NCBI RefSeq assembly: GCF_001908275.1
Contig: NZ_CP018620.1
Coordinates: 2,480,001-2,544,000, forward strand
DNA length: 64,000 bases
From: Paenibacillus xylanexedens
GTDB taxonomy: Bacteria; Bacillota; Bacilli; Paenibacillales; Paenibacillaceae
Reading direction: 5' to 3'
The translations under genes were made by a program, and so were the position numbers. The notes under the pieces were generated by a model. The model made no database searches and was not told the origin of the DNA. It worked only from the letters and a program-made list of their open reading frames with translations. Position 1 is the first letter of the stretch. Every line of letters begins with the position of its first letter. Positions 25,471 to 34,880 of the stretch are shown here, one piece after another.

Positions 25471-25510
25471 TGTTCAAAAAGAGTGGTTTTCAGTCTTTTT
25501 GAACTACTTC
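25471..25510 (-). repeat. Short remnant of the inverted-repeat element
   Basis: TGTTCAAAAAG...TGGTTTTCAGT...CTTTTTGAAC: the terminal repeats plus the GGTTTTCAG block found inside the right end of the full element, with about 180 bases missing. Reverse orientation relative to 45088-45310. Confidence 0.65.
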
Positions 25511-25591
25511 TATAAATAAATTTAGAATTAGTGAACAAGATGGCTCAAAGTGGGTAAGTTACTCTAACCGCAACAATAGGAGGCAGCCAAT

Positions 25592-26014
25592 ATGACAGCA
25601 AATCAAACGGATGTGCATCAGGGACATCCCATCGTACTGGTGGATGGCGTCTGTCACTTCTGCCAGGGCTTAACCAAATGGATTATTAAGCGTGACCCGG
25701 AAGGGAAATATCATTTTGCATCGCTTCAATCGGATGTAGCCAAGGAACTGCTGAAGAAAGGCAATTTGTCGACAGACAGTATGGACACCTTTGTTCTGAT
25801 TGAAAATGGAAAATACTATACACGTTCAACCGCCGCACTGCGATTGGCTAAAGGTCTGAAGTTTCCTTATCCGTTGTTATATGTGTTCATTATTGTGCCG
25901 AAATTTATTCGTAATGCAGTCTATAACTGGGTTGCTCGCAACCGTTATCGCTGGTTTGGCAAGGATGAAGCGTGCATGTTGCCTACACCGGAGATCAAAG
26001 ATCGATTTTTATGA
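25592..26014 (+). CDS. DCC-family thiol-disulfide oxidoreductase (DUF393)
   Basis: A 140-residue protein with the defining DxxCxxC-like start: VLVDGVCHFC at residues 15-24, a thioredoxin-like redox centre (Cys21, Cys24). FASLQSD, DTFVLIENGKYYTRSTAALRLAKGL and the C-terminal ARNRYRWFG are the family's conserved blocks (YuxK type). The substrates are unknown. ATAGGAGGCAGCCAAT precedes the ATG. It is followed by a lipoprotein gene 61 bases on, perhaps independently expressed. Confidence 0.88.
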   Translation: MTANQTDVHQGHPIVLVDGVCHFCQGLTKWIIKRDPEGKYHFASLQSDVAKELLKKGNLSTDSMDTFVLIENGKYYTRSTAALRLAKGLKFPYPLLYVFIIVPKFIRNAVYNWVARNRYRWFGKDEACMLPTPEIKDRFL

Positions 26015-26075
26015 TTAATAACGGAAATAATTGGGTAATGAATACAGATCATATCTATTTTGGGAGGACAACAAC

Positions 26076-26939
26076 TTGAAGAAGTGGACTACATTATTTA
26101 TCGGGGCATTATTAGCAGTGAGCTTGGCAGCATGCAGTAACGATACAGATAATACGGCAACGCCGCCAGCGACTAACAACGAAACATCTAACGAGGGTAA
26201 TACACCTGCAGAGCAGGAAACAAAGATCCCTACCTTGGACGAATTGATTACCAAAACCAATGCAGCAACCAAAGAAATGAAAAGCTTCACAACTGAAGCA
26301 AACATTGATCAGAATCTGAAACTGGATGCTGGTGAACAGTCCCAGGATCAACAGGTTAAAACATCGCTCAAGATGGATATTATCAAAGATCCAATGATGA
26401 TCTATCAAGAGATGAAAATGGAAATGTCGGGACAGGAAGCTCAGAACGTGAAGCAGTATATCACATCGGATAAAATCTACTCTCAAGTTGGGGATCAATG
26501 GGTTGCGATTCCTGAAGCTCAAACCAAGGAACTGATTGAGCAGATGAAAGCAAGCATGAACCCGGAAGGTGAATTGGAGCAATTCAAAAAGATTGAAGAA
26601 GATACTGAAGTGACCGAAGAAGGCGACAATTATGTGATTAACGCTGACGTATCCGGTGATAACGTGAAGGAACTGGCCAAAGCCGTGATGGAGCAAAACG
26701 GATCGGATGCCCAGATGCAAGCCATGCTTGATCAGATGAATATCACCAGCATGAAGATGAAATACATGATCAACAAAGAAACCTACCTGCCTGCAAGTAC
26801 GGACGTAACCATGGTCATGGAGATGGAACAGAATGGACAGAAAATGACGATGGACATGAAGATGAACAGTACATTTTCTAACCACGATCAAGTGGAAGAG
26901 ATCAAGATTCCACAAGAAGCATTGGATAGCGCTAAATAA
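26076..26939 (+). CDS. DUF6612-like surface lipoprotein
   Basis: A 287-residue lipoprotein with signal peptide KKWTTLFIGALLAVSLAAC (lipobox LAAC). After a low-complexity Asn/Thr/Glu linker comes a soluble domain that resembles LolA/LppX-like DUF6612 proteins of Bacillales: LITKTNAATKEMKSFTTEANIDQN..., DQQVKTSLKMDIIKDPMMIYQEMKM, and YLPASTDVTMVMEMEQNGQKMTMDMKMNSTFSNHDQV. The function is unknown; a lipid-carrier-like fold is possible. The start is TTG 26076 with GGGAGG 8 bases upstream, because the longer frame from 26031 would spoil the signal peptide. The protein is rich in Met. Confidence 0.78.
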   Translation: MKKWTTLFIGALLAVSLAACSNDTDNTATPPATNNETSNEGNTPAEQETKIPTLDELITKTNAATKEMKSFTTEANIDQNLKLDAGEQSQDQQVKTSLKMDIIKDPMMIYQEMKMEMSGQEAQNVKQYITSDKIYSQVGDQWVAIPEAQTKELIEQMKASMNPEGELEQFKKIEEDTEVTEEGDNYVINADVSGDNVKELAKAVMEQNGSDAQMQAMLDQMNITSMKMKYMINKETYLPASTDVTMVMEMEQNGQKMTMDMKMNSTFSNHDQVEEIKIPQEALDSAK

Positions 26940-27084
26940 AACATGCACCTCTGAACTAGATTTGTGTGAGCCGAGAGGTTTACCGGATTAGAATCAGGGG
27001 TGTTTTTCTGTTTAGCGGAGATTATGGTCAGGGTTCAAGGTATTATAGTATAGTCATATTGAAGTAGAGAGGGGGATATAAAAG

Positions 27085-27468
27085 ATGATTGAATATGCAC
27101 ACATCCACCATGTTAGTCTGGCTGTACGTGATCTGGAAATCGCGAAGAAGTTCTACTCGGGGTTACTAGGCATGCAGGAGATTGAACGTCCAGCCTTCCG
27201 CTCCACGGGTACATGGTACGCTATCGGCAGCCAGCAGCTTCATCTGCTTCAGCACCCGGAGGGTCACACGTTACGTGAGGCTGGGATTGATACTACAGAC
27301 GGTCACTTTGCGATCTGGGTCACCAGTTATTCAGGGACTATAGCCTGGCTGGAGCAGCAGGGAATTGTGTATGAAGCGAGACCTGACAGCGTGGCTGGAT
27401 TCGCGCAGATTTTTGTACTTGATCCGGACCGTAACATTATTGAGTTCGATTCACCGTATAACTCTTAA
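27085..27468 (+). CDS. VOC-family (glyoxalase/dioxygenase fold) protein
   Basis: A 127-residue protein with the beta-alpha-beta-beta-beta repeats of vicinal-oxygen-chelate proteins: IHHVSLAVRDLEIAKKFYSGLLGMQEI and FVLDPDRNIIEFDSP. Metal-ligand candidates are His8/His9, His61-type (HLLQ) and Glu near the C-terminus. The substrate is not evident. AGAGAGGGGGATATAAAAG precedes the ATG. A strong terminator follows about 80 bases on. Confidence 0.85.
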   Translation: MIEYAHIHHVSLAVRDLEIAKKFYSGLLGMQEIERPAFRSTGTWYAIGSQQLHLLQHPEGHTLREAGIDTTDGHFAIWVTSYSGTIAWLEQQGIVYEARPDSVAGFAQIFVLDPDRNIIEFDSPYNS

Positions 27469-27547
27469 GGAAAAAGGGTTAGAATAAATCCCTTGCTCCC
27501 CCAGAAATTGTATGCTATATTATCCATACATTCATAGCACGTGACGG

Positions 27548-27601
27548 AAGCACCGTCCATGTACTGCATATTCATGCGGTTATTGGACGGTGCTTTTTTG
27601 T
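27548..27601 (+). terminator. Terminator before the tad locus
   Basis: The stem AAGCACCGTCCA / TGGACGGTGCTT is followed by TTTTTT. Confidence 0.9.
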
Positions 27602-27628
27602 GCTTTTTGACAGGGAGGGAAGGAAAAA

Positions 27629-28846
27629 TTGATTGTACTGAAGGTTGTTCTGGTTTCAAAGGATAGAGATTACATTAGCGCCTGGCTTGATTATGTACAG
27701 GGGAATTCGTCTGGTCTTCATGTGCGTTTCACGGCATTCTCCCAAGAGGATTCGTTCAAGGATCACATGAATGAGCAAGAAGGTCGAGAATTACCGGATC
27801 TGGTTATTGCGGAACCGGAGTTTCTGAATGACTGGCTGAATAACGGGGGAGAAGTATCAGGTGTACCTTGGCTAATGCTTAGTGAAGGGATGGAAGAGGT
27901 AGATGAGGCCAAGCGGCTGATGAAATATCAACCCTTACCTGCTTTGCTGGATGCTGTGATGCATGCTTGCCGGCAGCCACGCCGTAAGAAGGTTCACCAT
28001 CCGGGACAAGAGACTCTCTCCATCGGTGTAGTATCCGCTTCAGGTGGAAGTGGCAAAACGGCAGTGGCCCTGCATATGGCGAAGCAATTGGGACTTGCAG
28101 GTTATGCTGTTCTCTATCTGAATCTGGAGACGCTGGACAGTACGCTCCCGTTTCTGGAAAAGGGACTAACTAGAAGTGGGCAGCGTCACCCGGATGCGGA
28201 GACGGGATTGTCCCGCCTGTTATACGATCTGAAGGTGGGCAGAAAGGAATCCGGCAAGCAGTTACAGGTACAATCGAAGGGCGTAGATGGATATGTGGTC
28301 CGGCATGAAGCGTTGAAATCCGATGTGTTCTGGCCATTATCGAATCGGAAAGAACTGTTGCAAATGACTCGTGAGGATACGTCGAATCTGCTTCGTTATT
28401 TAACGGATTGTGGACAGTATGACGTGTTGATTCTGGATGGGGATTCCGGTTGGGATGGGCGCAGTGAAGGGGTGTTGGATACTGCAGATGCATTTGTCTG
28501 GCTGGTTGAGGATGATATATCTGCCATGCATCGTTGGGGACAATGGTTACAGCATGCTGAGCGTACGAAGCCAGATTTGTATGAAAGTATGCTCGAGCGT
28601 TCACGCTTTGTGGTTAACAAATATCGGGACAATGTCGTCAATATACTCCCACGCCCTGATCTGCATCTGGATGCAGTGTTGCCCTATATTCCTTCTTGGA
28701 AGCAACTCAGTCAGGAGGAAGTCATGCTTAGTTCTCCGATCTTCCAACGTGAAGTGAAGAGATTATGTGCCATGCTGGTACAAGATGGCGAAGAAGAATT
28801 GAAGCAGACGGGACGAATTCAGAAGCAGGATCGGTGGGCACTATGA
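27629..28846 (+). CDS. CpaE/TadZ-like MinD-family ATPase
   Basis: A 405-residue protein opening the tad locus. N-terminal 120 residues resemble an atypical receiver domain (VVLVSKDRDYISAWLDYV...). A MinD/ParA-type domain follows with deviant Walker A SASGGSGKTAVALHMAKQLG and Walker B-like YDVLILDGDSG. TadZ/CpaE proteins place the pilus machine at a cell site. The start is TTG 27629 with GGGAGGGAAGG upstream. Its stop overlaps the tadA start (ATGA, 28843-28846), indicating coupling. No -35/-10 is certain in the 27 bases after the upstream terminator. Confidence 0.82.
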   Translation: MIVLKVVLVSKDRDYISAWLDYVQGNSSGLHVRFTAFSQEDSFKDHMNEQEGRELPDLVIAEPEFLNDWLNNGGEVSGVPWLMLSEGMEEVDEAKRLMKYQPLPALLDAVMHACRQPRRKKVHHPGQETLSIGVVSASGGSGKTAVALHMAKQLGLAGYAVLYLNLETLDSTLPFLEKGLTRSGQRHPDAETGLSRLLYDLKVGRKESGKQLQVQSKGVDGYVVRHEALKSDVFWPLSNRKELLQMTREDTSNLLRYLTDCGQYDVLILDGDSGWDGRSEGVLDTADAFVWLVEDDISAMHRWGQWLQHAERTKPDLYESMLERSRFVVNKYRDNVVNILPRPDLHLDAVLPYIPSWKQLSQEEVMLSSPIFQREVKRLCAMLVQDGEEELKQTGRIQKQDRWAL

Positions 28847-30147
28847 CGGATTCATCCAATAGAATACTGGATCGTGAAGAACAGTTTCAGATGATGCGCA
28901 GGGAAGTCAGGGCTGGCCTCGATTTAACCTCTTCCGCAGGAGATGATGAACTGTGGCAGGGGATAGAACGCAAAGTTCTTACTGACCCGAAGCTGGATGA
29001 TCTGACCTCAGGAGAGCGTCATACGCTGGTACAGCGATTATTTGACTCCTTTCGTGGATTGGATATTTTGCAGCCACTTGTGGATCATCCCGATATTACG
29101 GAGATTATGATCAATAGTCACAAGGAGATTTTTGTGGAACAGGAAGGTGAAGTCAGCCAGATCACCCTTGAATTTGAGTCAAGGGAACGGCTCGAGGATA
29201 TTATCCAGATGATTGTGTCCGGGGTAAACCGGATTGTGAATGAGTCTTCTCCAATCGTAGATGCCCGTTTAAAGGATGGTTCCCGGGTCAATATCGTGTT
29301 GCCGCCTATTGCTTTGAAAGGCCCCACGATGACGATTCGTAAATTTCCCAGTGAACCGATGAAGATGTCCGATCTGATTGAAAAGGGAGCCCTGCATGAA
29401 GAAGCGGCAGAATTATTGCAGCAGTTGGTACGGAGCAAATACAACATCTTCATTGGAGGTGGGACCGGATCGGGAAAAACGACCTTTCTGAACGCATTAT
29501 CACAGTTCATCCCTGCCGATGAGCGGATTATTACCATTGAGGATTCGGCTGAGTTACAGATTGTTACGGTACCCAATCTGGTATCACTGGAAACGCGGAA
29601 TGCAAACACCGAAGGCAAGGGACAGATATCTATTCGGGATCTGATCAAATCTTCCTTACGGATGCGTCCGAACCGGATTGTGATTGGGGAAGTCAGGGGC
29701 GCAGAAGCGCTGGATATGTTACAGGCCATGAACACAGGACATGATGGAAGCTTATCAACTGGGCACGCCAATACTATCTCGGACATGATCAGTAGACTCG
29801 AAACGATGGTGCTTAGCGGTGCAGATCTTCCTATTGCGGTTGTAAGGCAGCAGATTAGTTCAGCAATCGATATTTTTGTACATCTGTCCCGGCTACGAGA
29901 CCGCTCACGGCGGGTGACAGAGATTAGTGAAGTGATTGGCATGCAGAACGGTGAGGTTATGCTGAATCCACTGTTTCGTTTCCAGGAACAAGAAGAGCGT
30001 GAAGGCAAAATTATTGGCGGGTTAGTACAGGTGGGGAAGTTGAATCAGGTGGATAAAATTCAGATGGCTGGGCTCGGGAAATGGCTGGATGAATACATAG
30101 AACAATATAGTGTTGGAATAGATTCATCAGATAACAACGTGAATTAA
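28843..30147 (+). CDS. tadA: TadA/CpaF secretion ATPase
   Basis: A 434-residue hexameric ATPase that powers Flp-pilus assembly. The N-terminal domain includes LDILQPLVDHPDITEIMINSHKEIFVE. Then the catalytic domain shows IVNESSPIVDARLKDGSRVNIVLPP, Walker A IGGGTGSGKTTFLNALS, the Asp box ERIITIEDSAEL, Walker B RIVIGEVRGAEALDMLQAMNTGHDG and the His box STGHANT. The start is ATG 28843 in the overlap with the upstream gene. Confidence 0.93.
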   Translation: MTDSSNRILDREEQFQMMRREVRAGLDLTSSAGDDELWQGIERKVLTDPKLDDLTSGERHTLVQRLFDSFRGLDILQPLVDHPDITEIMINSHKEIFVEQEGEVSQITLEFESRERLEDIIQMIVSGVNRIVNESSPIVDARLKDGSRVNIVLPPIALKGPTMTIRKFPSEPMKMSDLIEKGALHEEAAELLQQLVRSKYNIFIGGGTGSGKTTFLNALSQFIPADERIITIEDSAELQIVTVPNLVSLETRNANTEGKGQISIRDLIKSSLRMRPNRIVIGEVRGAEALDMLQAMNTGHDGSLSTGHANTISDMISRLETMVLSGADLPIAVVRQQISSAIDIFVHLSRLRDRSRRVTEISEVIGMQNGEVMLNPLFRFQEQEEREGKIIGGLVQVGKLNQVDKIQMAGLGKWLDEYIEQYSVGIDSSDNNVN

Positions 30148-30169
30148 AGCCATTGGAAGGTGATTACTG

Positions 30170-30931
30170 TTGGGTGAAGCCAGACAGATGTTGACGGATT
30201 ACACCGTATATGCGCTTTCCCGGAGACAACGAATGGTCTGTATGCTGATTAGTGGTCTGCTGTTTTTTGGCATCGGAATTCTGTTCTACCATCACTGGTT
30301 GGCTGGAGCGATCCTGGCTGCGGGTTGCATATGGGTACCAAAACATTGGACTAAAGTGCTGTTGGAACGAAAAAGAATGACACTCAGTTTACATTTTAAG
30401 CAAGCGTTATATGCATTATCTTCAGCACTGGCCGCAGGAAAATCGGTGGAAAATGGATTCAAGGAATCCGTGGAGGATCTGCGGATGTTGAACCCGGAAG
30501 CGGATACCGATCTGATTCGTGAGTTCACGATATTGCGGACACGGATGGAGTATGGACAACCAATCGAAGAGGCATTACAGGATTTTTCGGATCGGGCGCA
30601 GATTGAAGATATTACGAATTTTGCAGATGTGTTCATTACGTGCAAACGAACTGGCGGGGATCTGGTTGAAGTTGTGCGTCGTACCTCTGCGGTGATTGGT
30701 GAGAAGTTGGACATTCAGCAGGATATTATGGTCGCGGTATCGCAGAAAAAGTTCGAATCAAAGGTGATGTTTGCCGCTCCATTTATTTTTCTGATATTCC
30801 TCAATCTGACCGCTAAGGACTTTATGGAGCCGTTATATAGCGGGATGGGGTACCTCATCTCTAGTGGTGCATTGGCAGTACTCGCCTGCTGTTATCTGTG
30901 GATTAATCGCATTATGGATATCAAAGTATAA
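30170..30931 (+). CDS. tadB: TadB-like inner-membrane platform protein
   Basis: A 253-residue type II/IV secretion F-domain protein: two N-terminal membrane segments, a cytoplasmic domain (LHFKQALYALSSALAAGKSVENGFKESVEDL...DEVVRRTSAVIGEKLDIQQDI-like), and two C-terminal membrane segments. The start appears to be TTG 30170 with GGAAGGTGA 8 bases upstream. It follows tadA by 22 bases. TadB and TadC form the membrane platform that transfers pilin subunits. Confidence 0.88.
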   Translation: MGEARQMLTDYTVYALSRRQRMVCMLISGLLFFGIGILFYHHWLAGAILAAGCIWVPKHWTKVLLERKRMTLSLHFKQALYALSSALAAGKSVENGFKESVEDLRMLNPEADTDLIREFTILRTRMEYGQPIEEALQDFSDRAQIEDITNFADVFITCKRTGGDLVEVVRRTSAVIGEKLDIQQDIMVAVSQKKFESKVMFAAPFIFLIFLNLTAKDFMEPLYSGMGYLISSGALAVLACCYLWINRIMDIKV

Positions 30932-30943
30932 GGAGCTGAAAAG

Positions 30944-31813
30944 ATGCTGCTTCCCGTTATAGTCGCAGGGATGCTCGGAGCGGGATGGCTGGTGCTGGAT
31001 CGAACCCGGGGGCAGACCTACCGGCATTTGCGCAAACTGGATATGGAAGGGTTACGACTGAAAAAATTGCATGGTCCCTTCCTGTTTATATTGGACAAGT
31101 TTGAAATTGGACGCAGATTGCCAGTGCTCATGTTTCGAATGCAACATGCCATTCAGAAAATGTATGGCATACAGCACAGTGGAGAGAAAACGATGCTGTA
31201 TTGCGCCGAAATGTTGACCTATACGTGGCTCATGCTGCTGGTGGGCTGCCTGTTATCACTCGTTGGAGATATGGGTATCGGAGGCATGGTGGGTGGGCTC
31301 GCGCTTGGTGCAGCGTTGCCTTTTGCGCTCTACAAAGACCTCAATACGAAAGTGCAGCGAAGAGACCAGGATATTCTTATGGAACTGCCTGAGCTGCTGA
31401 ACCGAATTGTTCTATTGGTGGGGGCTGGGGAGACCGTACAACGTGCCATCGTTCACTGTGTGACAAGCCAGGGGGAACGGAATCATCCGTTGTACAACGA
31501 ACTCAGAAAGACGGTGGGAGATTGGAATAATGGTTACTCGTTTCAACAATCATTTGAACAGTTCAGTCGTCGCTGCGGTGTGCAGGAAGTGACGATTTTT
31601 ACGACAACGGTGCTGCTGAATTTCCGGCGTGGGGGAGGTGACTTTGTATTGGCGCTGCGGGATCTGTCACATGTGTTGTGGGAGAAACGCAAGGCTGTCA
31701 GTCGGGCGAAGGGAGAACAGGCTTCTTCCAAACTGGTGTTTCCGATGGTACTGATCTTTTTTACGATTGTGGTCATGATCGGGGCACCTGCTTTTATGAT
31801 GATGAATATGTAG
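30944..31813 (+). CDS. tadC: TadC-like inner-membrane platform protein
   Basis: A 289-residue F-domain protein, shorter than the archetypal TadB/C but with the diagnostic segment DILMELPELLNRIVLLVGAGETVQRAIVHC and RDLSHVLWEKRKAVSRAKGEQASSKLVFPMVLIFFTIVVMIGAPAFMMM. AAGGAGCTGAAAAG precedes ATG 30944. It follows tadB by 12 bases. Confidence 0.88.
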   Translation: MLLPVIVAGMLGAGWLVLDRTRGQTYRHLRKLDMEGLRLKKLHGPFLFILDKFEIGRRLPVLMFRMQHAIQKMYGIQHSGEKTMLYCAEMLTYTWLMLLVGCLLSLVGDMGIGGMVGGLALGAALPFALYKDLNTKVQRRDQDILMELPELLNRIVLLVGAGETVQRAIVHCVTSQGERNHPLYNELRKTVGDWNNGYSFQQSFEQFSRRCGVQEVTIFTTTVLLNFRRGGGDFVLALRDLSHVLWEKRKAVSRAKGEQASSKLVFPMVLIFFTIVVMIGAPAFMMMNM

Positions 31814-31824
31814 GAGGAATTGGG

Positions 31825-32013
31825 ATGATGGAAGTATTGAAAAACAAGGTAAACGCATTTTGGAAGGAAGAGGACGGACTCGGCACGTTGGAACTGATTC
31901 TGATTATCGGGGTTATTATCATTATTGCTTTGATTTTTAAAAACCAAATTAAGACGTTGGTAGAGAGACTGTTAACTAATGTGAGTAATAAAAGTAATGA
32001 ATTTTTCGAATAA
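31825..32013 (+). CDS. Flp-type pilin (type IVb, small)
   Basis: A 62-residue prepilin. Short leader MMEVLKNKVNAFWKEEDG, then processing site G|LGTLE with Glu at +5, then a hydrophobic core LILIIGVIIIIALIFKNQI and a short tail. This is the class III signal of Flp pilins cleaved by a TadV-type peptidase. AGGAGG lies 7 bases before ATG 31825 (31828 is possible). The larger open frame starting at 31678 runs through tadC and is discarded. It overlaps the next gene by 17 bases. Probably the major pilus subunit. Confidence 0.85.
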   Translation: MMEVLKNKVNAFWKEEDGLGTLELILIIGVIIIIALIFKNQIKTLVERLLTNVSNKSNEFFE

Positions 32014-32671
32014 CAAGTTCAAAAAGGAAGAAGGGAGCTTCACCGTTGAAGCCTCCCTGATCTTCCCTGTTGTGCTGTTTATTCTTGTGTTATTACTCTT
32101 CTTCACCATGTACATGTATCAAAAGACATTCCTGAATCAACATGCTTATGCAGCTTCCGAACGTGCAGCCTATAGCTGGGACAACAGCCACAAGCAGGCG
32201 ATGACGGGTGAATTTGTCGCTGGAGAACATGACAATCTGTACTGGAGACTGACGGATGATCGTATGCTTGGAGCATTGTTTGGCTGGGCGGGAGCGGACA
32301 ATCAGGTTAGCGTTTCTATACCTGCTGGTGAAGGCGGCAATCTCTCGGAACAGAAATTAGCACAAGCGGTGCAACATATGCCCTCAGCTATGAAAGGAAC
32401 GATTGAGTATCAGAATTCTCTGATTCAGCGGAAAGTAACAACTAAGTTGGAACAAGTAATTTCTTTGCCTCTTCCTTCTTTTTTGTTCGATTCAGGTAAC
32501 CGTGTCCTCACTCAAGGATCGTCCGCAGTTGTTGAGCCGGTTGAATTCATTCGAACGGTAGATCTGGTCCGTTATTACGCAGCCAAGTTTAAAGGCAAAG
32601 GCGGTGAAGCCGCGAGTACTGCAGCGGAAGCCGGACAGGTTGTGCAGTATTTTGGCAAAAGCAAAAAGTGA
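31997..32671 (+). CDS. TadE-like pseudopilin
   Basis: A 224-residue protein with the class III signal EEG|SFTVEASLIFPVVLFILVLLLFF (Glu at +5), followed by a soluble domain with no recognised fold. TadE-type pseudopilins are minor components processed by the same peptidase and needed for pilus assembly. The start at 31997 overlaps the end of the pilin gene. Confidence 0.85.
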   Translation: MNFSNNKFKKEEGSFTVEASLIFPVVLFILVLLLFFTMYMYQKTFLNQHAYAASERAAYSWDNSHKQAMTGEFVAGEHDNLYWRLTDDRMLGALFGWAGADNQVSVSIPAGEGGNLSEQKLAQAVQHMPSAMKGTIEYQNSLIQRKVTTKLEQVISLPLPSFLFDSGNRVLTQGSSAVVEPVEFIRTVDLVRYYAAKFKGKGGEAASTAAEAGQVVQYFGKSKK

Positions 32672-32690
32672 GAAAAGGAGGAGGGCGGAG

Positions 32691-34880
32691 CTGTTTAGAA
32701 AAAAAGACGGTGAATTGGGAGCCGTAACCCTTTTTTTAATATTAATATTGGCCGGAGTTTATATGTTTGTCGCTATATTTATTGATTACGCTCGTATAGC
32801 GGCATTCAAGGTGCAGACCGAACGCATGACACATGCTGCGATGAGATCCGTCATGTCAGCCTATGACACATCACTCCGGGAGTATGGTTTATTCGGGTAT
32901 GGCGACAGTAGTGGGGATGCGATTATGGCTAAAGTGTTGAATGATAGCGTGAAGCCTTCAGCTGTAAAAGATGGATTCCCCATTCTGGATATCCAGTGGG
33001 ATACAACTTCGCTGAGCATGGAGCGTGAACTGGGCAGATACGATATATTTAATCGCCAGATTCAGGAGGATATGAAGTATCGGGCTCCGGTTGATTTTAC
33101 CCTTGAAGTGATCAATCGGTTCAAACCGATATCAGACGAGATGAAGGAAGCCGCGCACACGGTAGACTTGCTGAAAAAATTACAGAAGTTATATGACAAA
33201 CGTGAAGAATTACTGGATGAAGCCATTGCCAATCAGACGGAATCCGCGGAGAAACTGAAGAATCTTCCGAAGTTGATCATGGACCCGCCTTCACAAGCCA
33301 TCTATGAAGAAATGTTGGAAGAAACACCTGAGACAGCTGCCGAGGCGGCGGCACGTTATGCAGATTATCTGAACAAGAAACAGGCAGATGAGGGACTGGC
33401 GTTCAGAGAGCAACAATACATATTGGAACTGGCTCGTTATCGGACTGGTGTTGGTAATGTGGTGACAGGCATCAGCATGATCATACAGCCCGCGTTACAG
33501 GCCCATCAAACAAAGCTGGAGGAAGCACAGTCCAAGATCGAAGAAGCGCGCAAAGTTAATGAGGAAATGAAACGTGTGATCGCGGAGGGGGAGAACCGTT
33601 CGCAGAATGCGAGCTATGACAACGTCGGCAACTCGAATTTGCCTGGGACGAGTCCTGCATCTACTGGATCAGGCAGTGAAGCTAAAAGCACACGTTCTCT
33701 TGCTTCGGAGCTTGTGAGGGCAGATAGCCTATTTGATCAATTGAAGGCACGGGTTGTTTCCCAAAATTCGGACTTCTCTAACGTCAGAAGAGACAACATG
33801 GAATTGAATACACAGCTTCGCAGTGTCACGGCCATGAGCGGTGTTCCGATTAAACCGGCGGTCAGACAGGCAAGTCAGGTTACGGAACGATATATGGATA
33901 CCTATGTACGTAGCGGTCCTGCCAATCTCATCCTGCAAAGTAAGCAGCAGCTGGAGAGTGGTCGTGGGTCGGATGCCCAGCGCAAAGCGAATGACAAAGA
34001 ATCCAAAGGGAAATTGAAGGATGTCAAACGAATCTTGTCGCAGATTCAGAATGGAAGTTCGGGTTCCATGGACGCTTTCAAACAGTTGGAGGAATATTAC
34101 AACGCTAATATTTCTTTTAACGAGGCTAGTCGTGAGGAAGCCAAAAAGGCAGAGATTGCTGGAGATCCCTATGACTCTGGTGGCGATGCCATGAAGGGAA
34201 TGGACAGTTTGTTTGGCGGGATGTCCGGTTTGCTGGACAGTCTGGGTGACGAATTATTTCAGAATGAATATGCTCTAGCCTATTTCAATTCCATGGATTT
34301 TGGTCAGTTATTTACCTGGACTGAAGGTGGTGGAGATGCTGGTGATGTTCTCAAACTGGAGAATCAGGAACTGGAGTATATCGTCTACGGGTTTCATAAT
34401 CCTTCGGGTAACATCGCTGCGGCATATGCGGAGATATTTGGGATGCGGCTGGCTATTCGGACGGCAGAAGGGTTAATTGAGCACAGCAAGCTGGGGAACC
34501 CACTTCTGGTTTTATCGGCGGCAATCTTATATGGGATTACAAACGCCATCGCGGATATGGTGAAACTAGCAAAAGAGGGCAGTGTGGAATTGTCCAAGTA
34601 TATCAAAGTCAAACTGACGTACAGGGACCATCTCCGATTGTTCCTATTGATGCATAGCAACAATGAACGCAAAATGTCCAGAATGCTGGCGCTAATTCGA
34701 TTGAATACCGGTGTGAATCCAGATGAGAAACAGACGTATGCTTCGGGTAACATGCGTAGTAGCATCAAGCTGTGGTTTTTACCAGGGGTGGTTAGAAGCA
34801 TAGGTGCAGTTATGGGTAGTGCGGACCAAGTTGAAGATGGGCGATTTTTCATTGAGCGGAAGGCGGATTATTCCTATTGA
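32691..34880 (+). CDS. Large TadG-like membrane-anchored protein
   Basis: Up to 729 residues. An N-terminal hydrophobic helix (DGELGAVTLFLILILAGVYMFVAIFID) resembles TadG-type anchors, but no Glu+5 pilin site is present. A long, helical, Lys/Glu/Gln-rich body follows (coiled coil about 160-360), then C-terminal segments. The start is unclear: no ATG, GTG or TTG in frame lies behind the strong AAGGAGG (32675-32681); the codon 9 bases after it is CTG at 32691. A TTG at 32652 is in frame without a good site. The 3' end overlaps the next gene by 4 bases. I assign the tad link from position; the body is unassigned. Confidence 0.75.
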   Translation: MFRKKDGELGAVTLFLILILAGVYMFVAIFIDYARIAAFKVQTERMTHAAMRSVMSAYDTSLREYGLFGYGDSSGDAIMAKVLNDSVKPSAVKDGFPILDIQWDTTSLSMERELGRYDIFNRQIQEDMKYRAPVDFTLEVINRFKPISDEMKEAAHTVDLLKKLQKLYDKREELLDEAIANQTESAEKLKNLPKLIMDPPSQAIYEEMLEETPETAAEAAARYADYLNKKQADEGLAFREQQYILELARYRTGVGNVVTGISMIIQPALQAHQTKLEEAQSKIEEARKVNEEMKRVIAEGENRSQNASYDNVGNSNLPGTSPASTGSGSEAKSTRSLASELVRADSLFDQLKARVVSQNSDFSNVRRDNMELNTQLRSVTAMSGVPIKPAVRQASQVTERYMDTYVRSGPANLILQSKQQLESGRGSDAQRKANDKESKGKLKDVKRILSQIQNGSSGSMDAFKQLEEYYNANISFNEASREEAKKAEIAGDPYDSGGDAMKGMDSLFGGMSGLLDSLGDELFQNEYALAYFNSMDFGQLFTWTEGGGDAGDVLKLENQELEYIVYGFHNPSGNIAAAYAEIFGMRLAIRTAEGLIEHSKLGNPLLVLSAAILYGITNAIADMVKLAKEGSVELSKYIKVKLTYRDHLRLFLLMHSNNERKMSRMLALIRLNTGVNPDEKQTYASGNMRSSIKLWFLPGVVRSIGAVMGSADQVEDGRFFIERKADYSY

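Noticed and set aside
26112..26948. 278-codon frame antisense to the lipoprotein gene
   Set aside because: His/Leu/Phe-rich shadow caused by the Met/Gln-rich sense strand.
29118..30008. 296-codon frame antisense to tadA
   Set aside because: Antisense to a conserved ATPase; no start signal.
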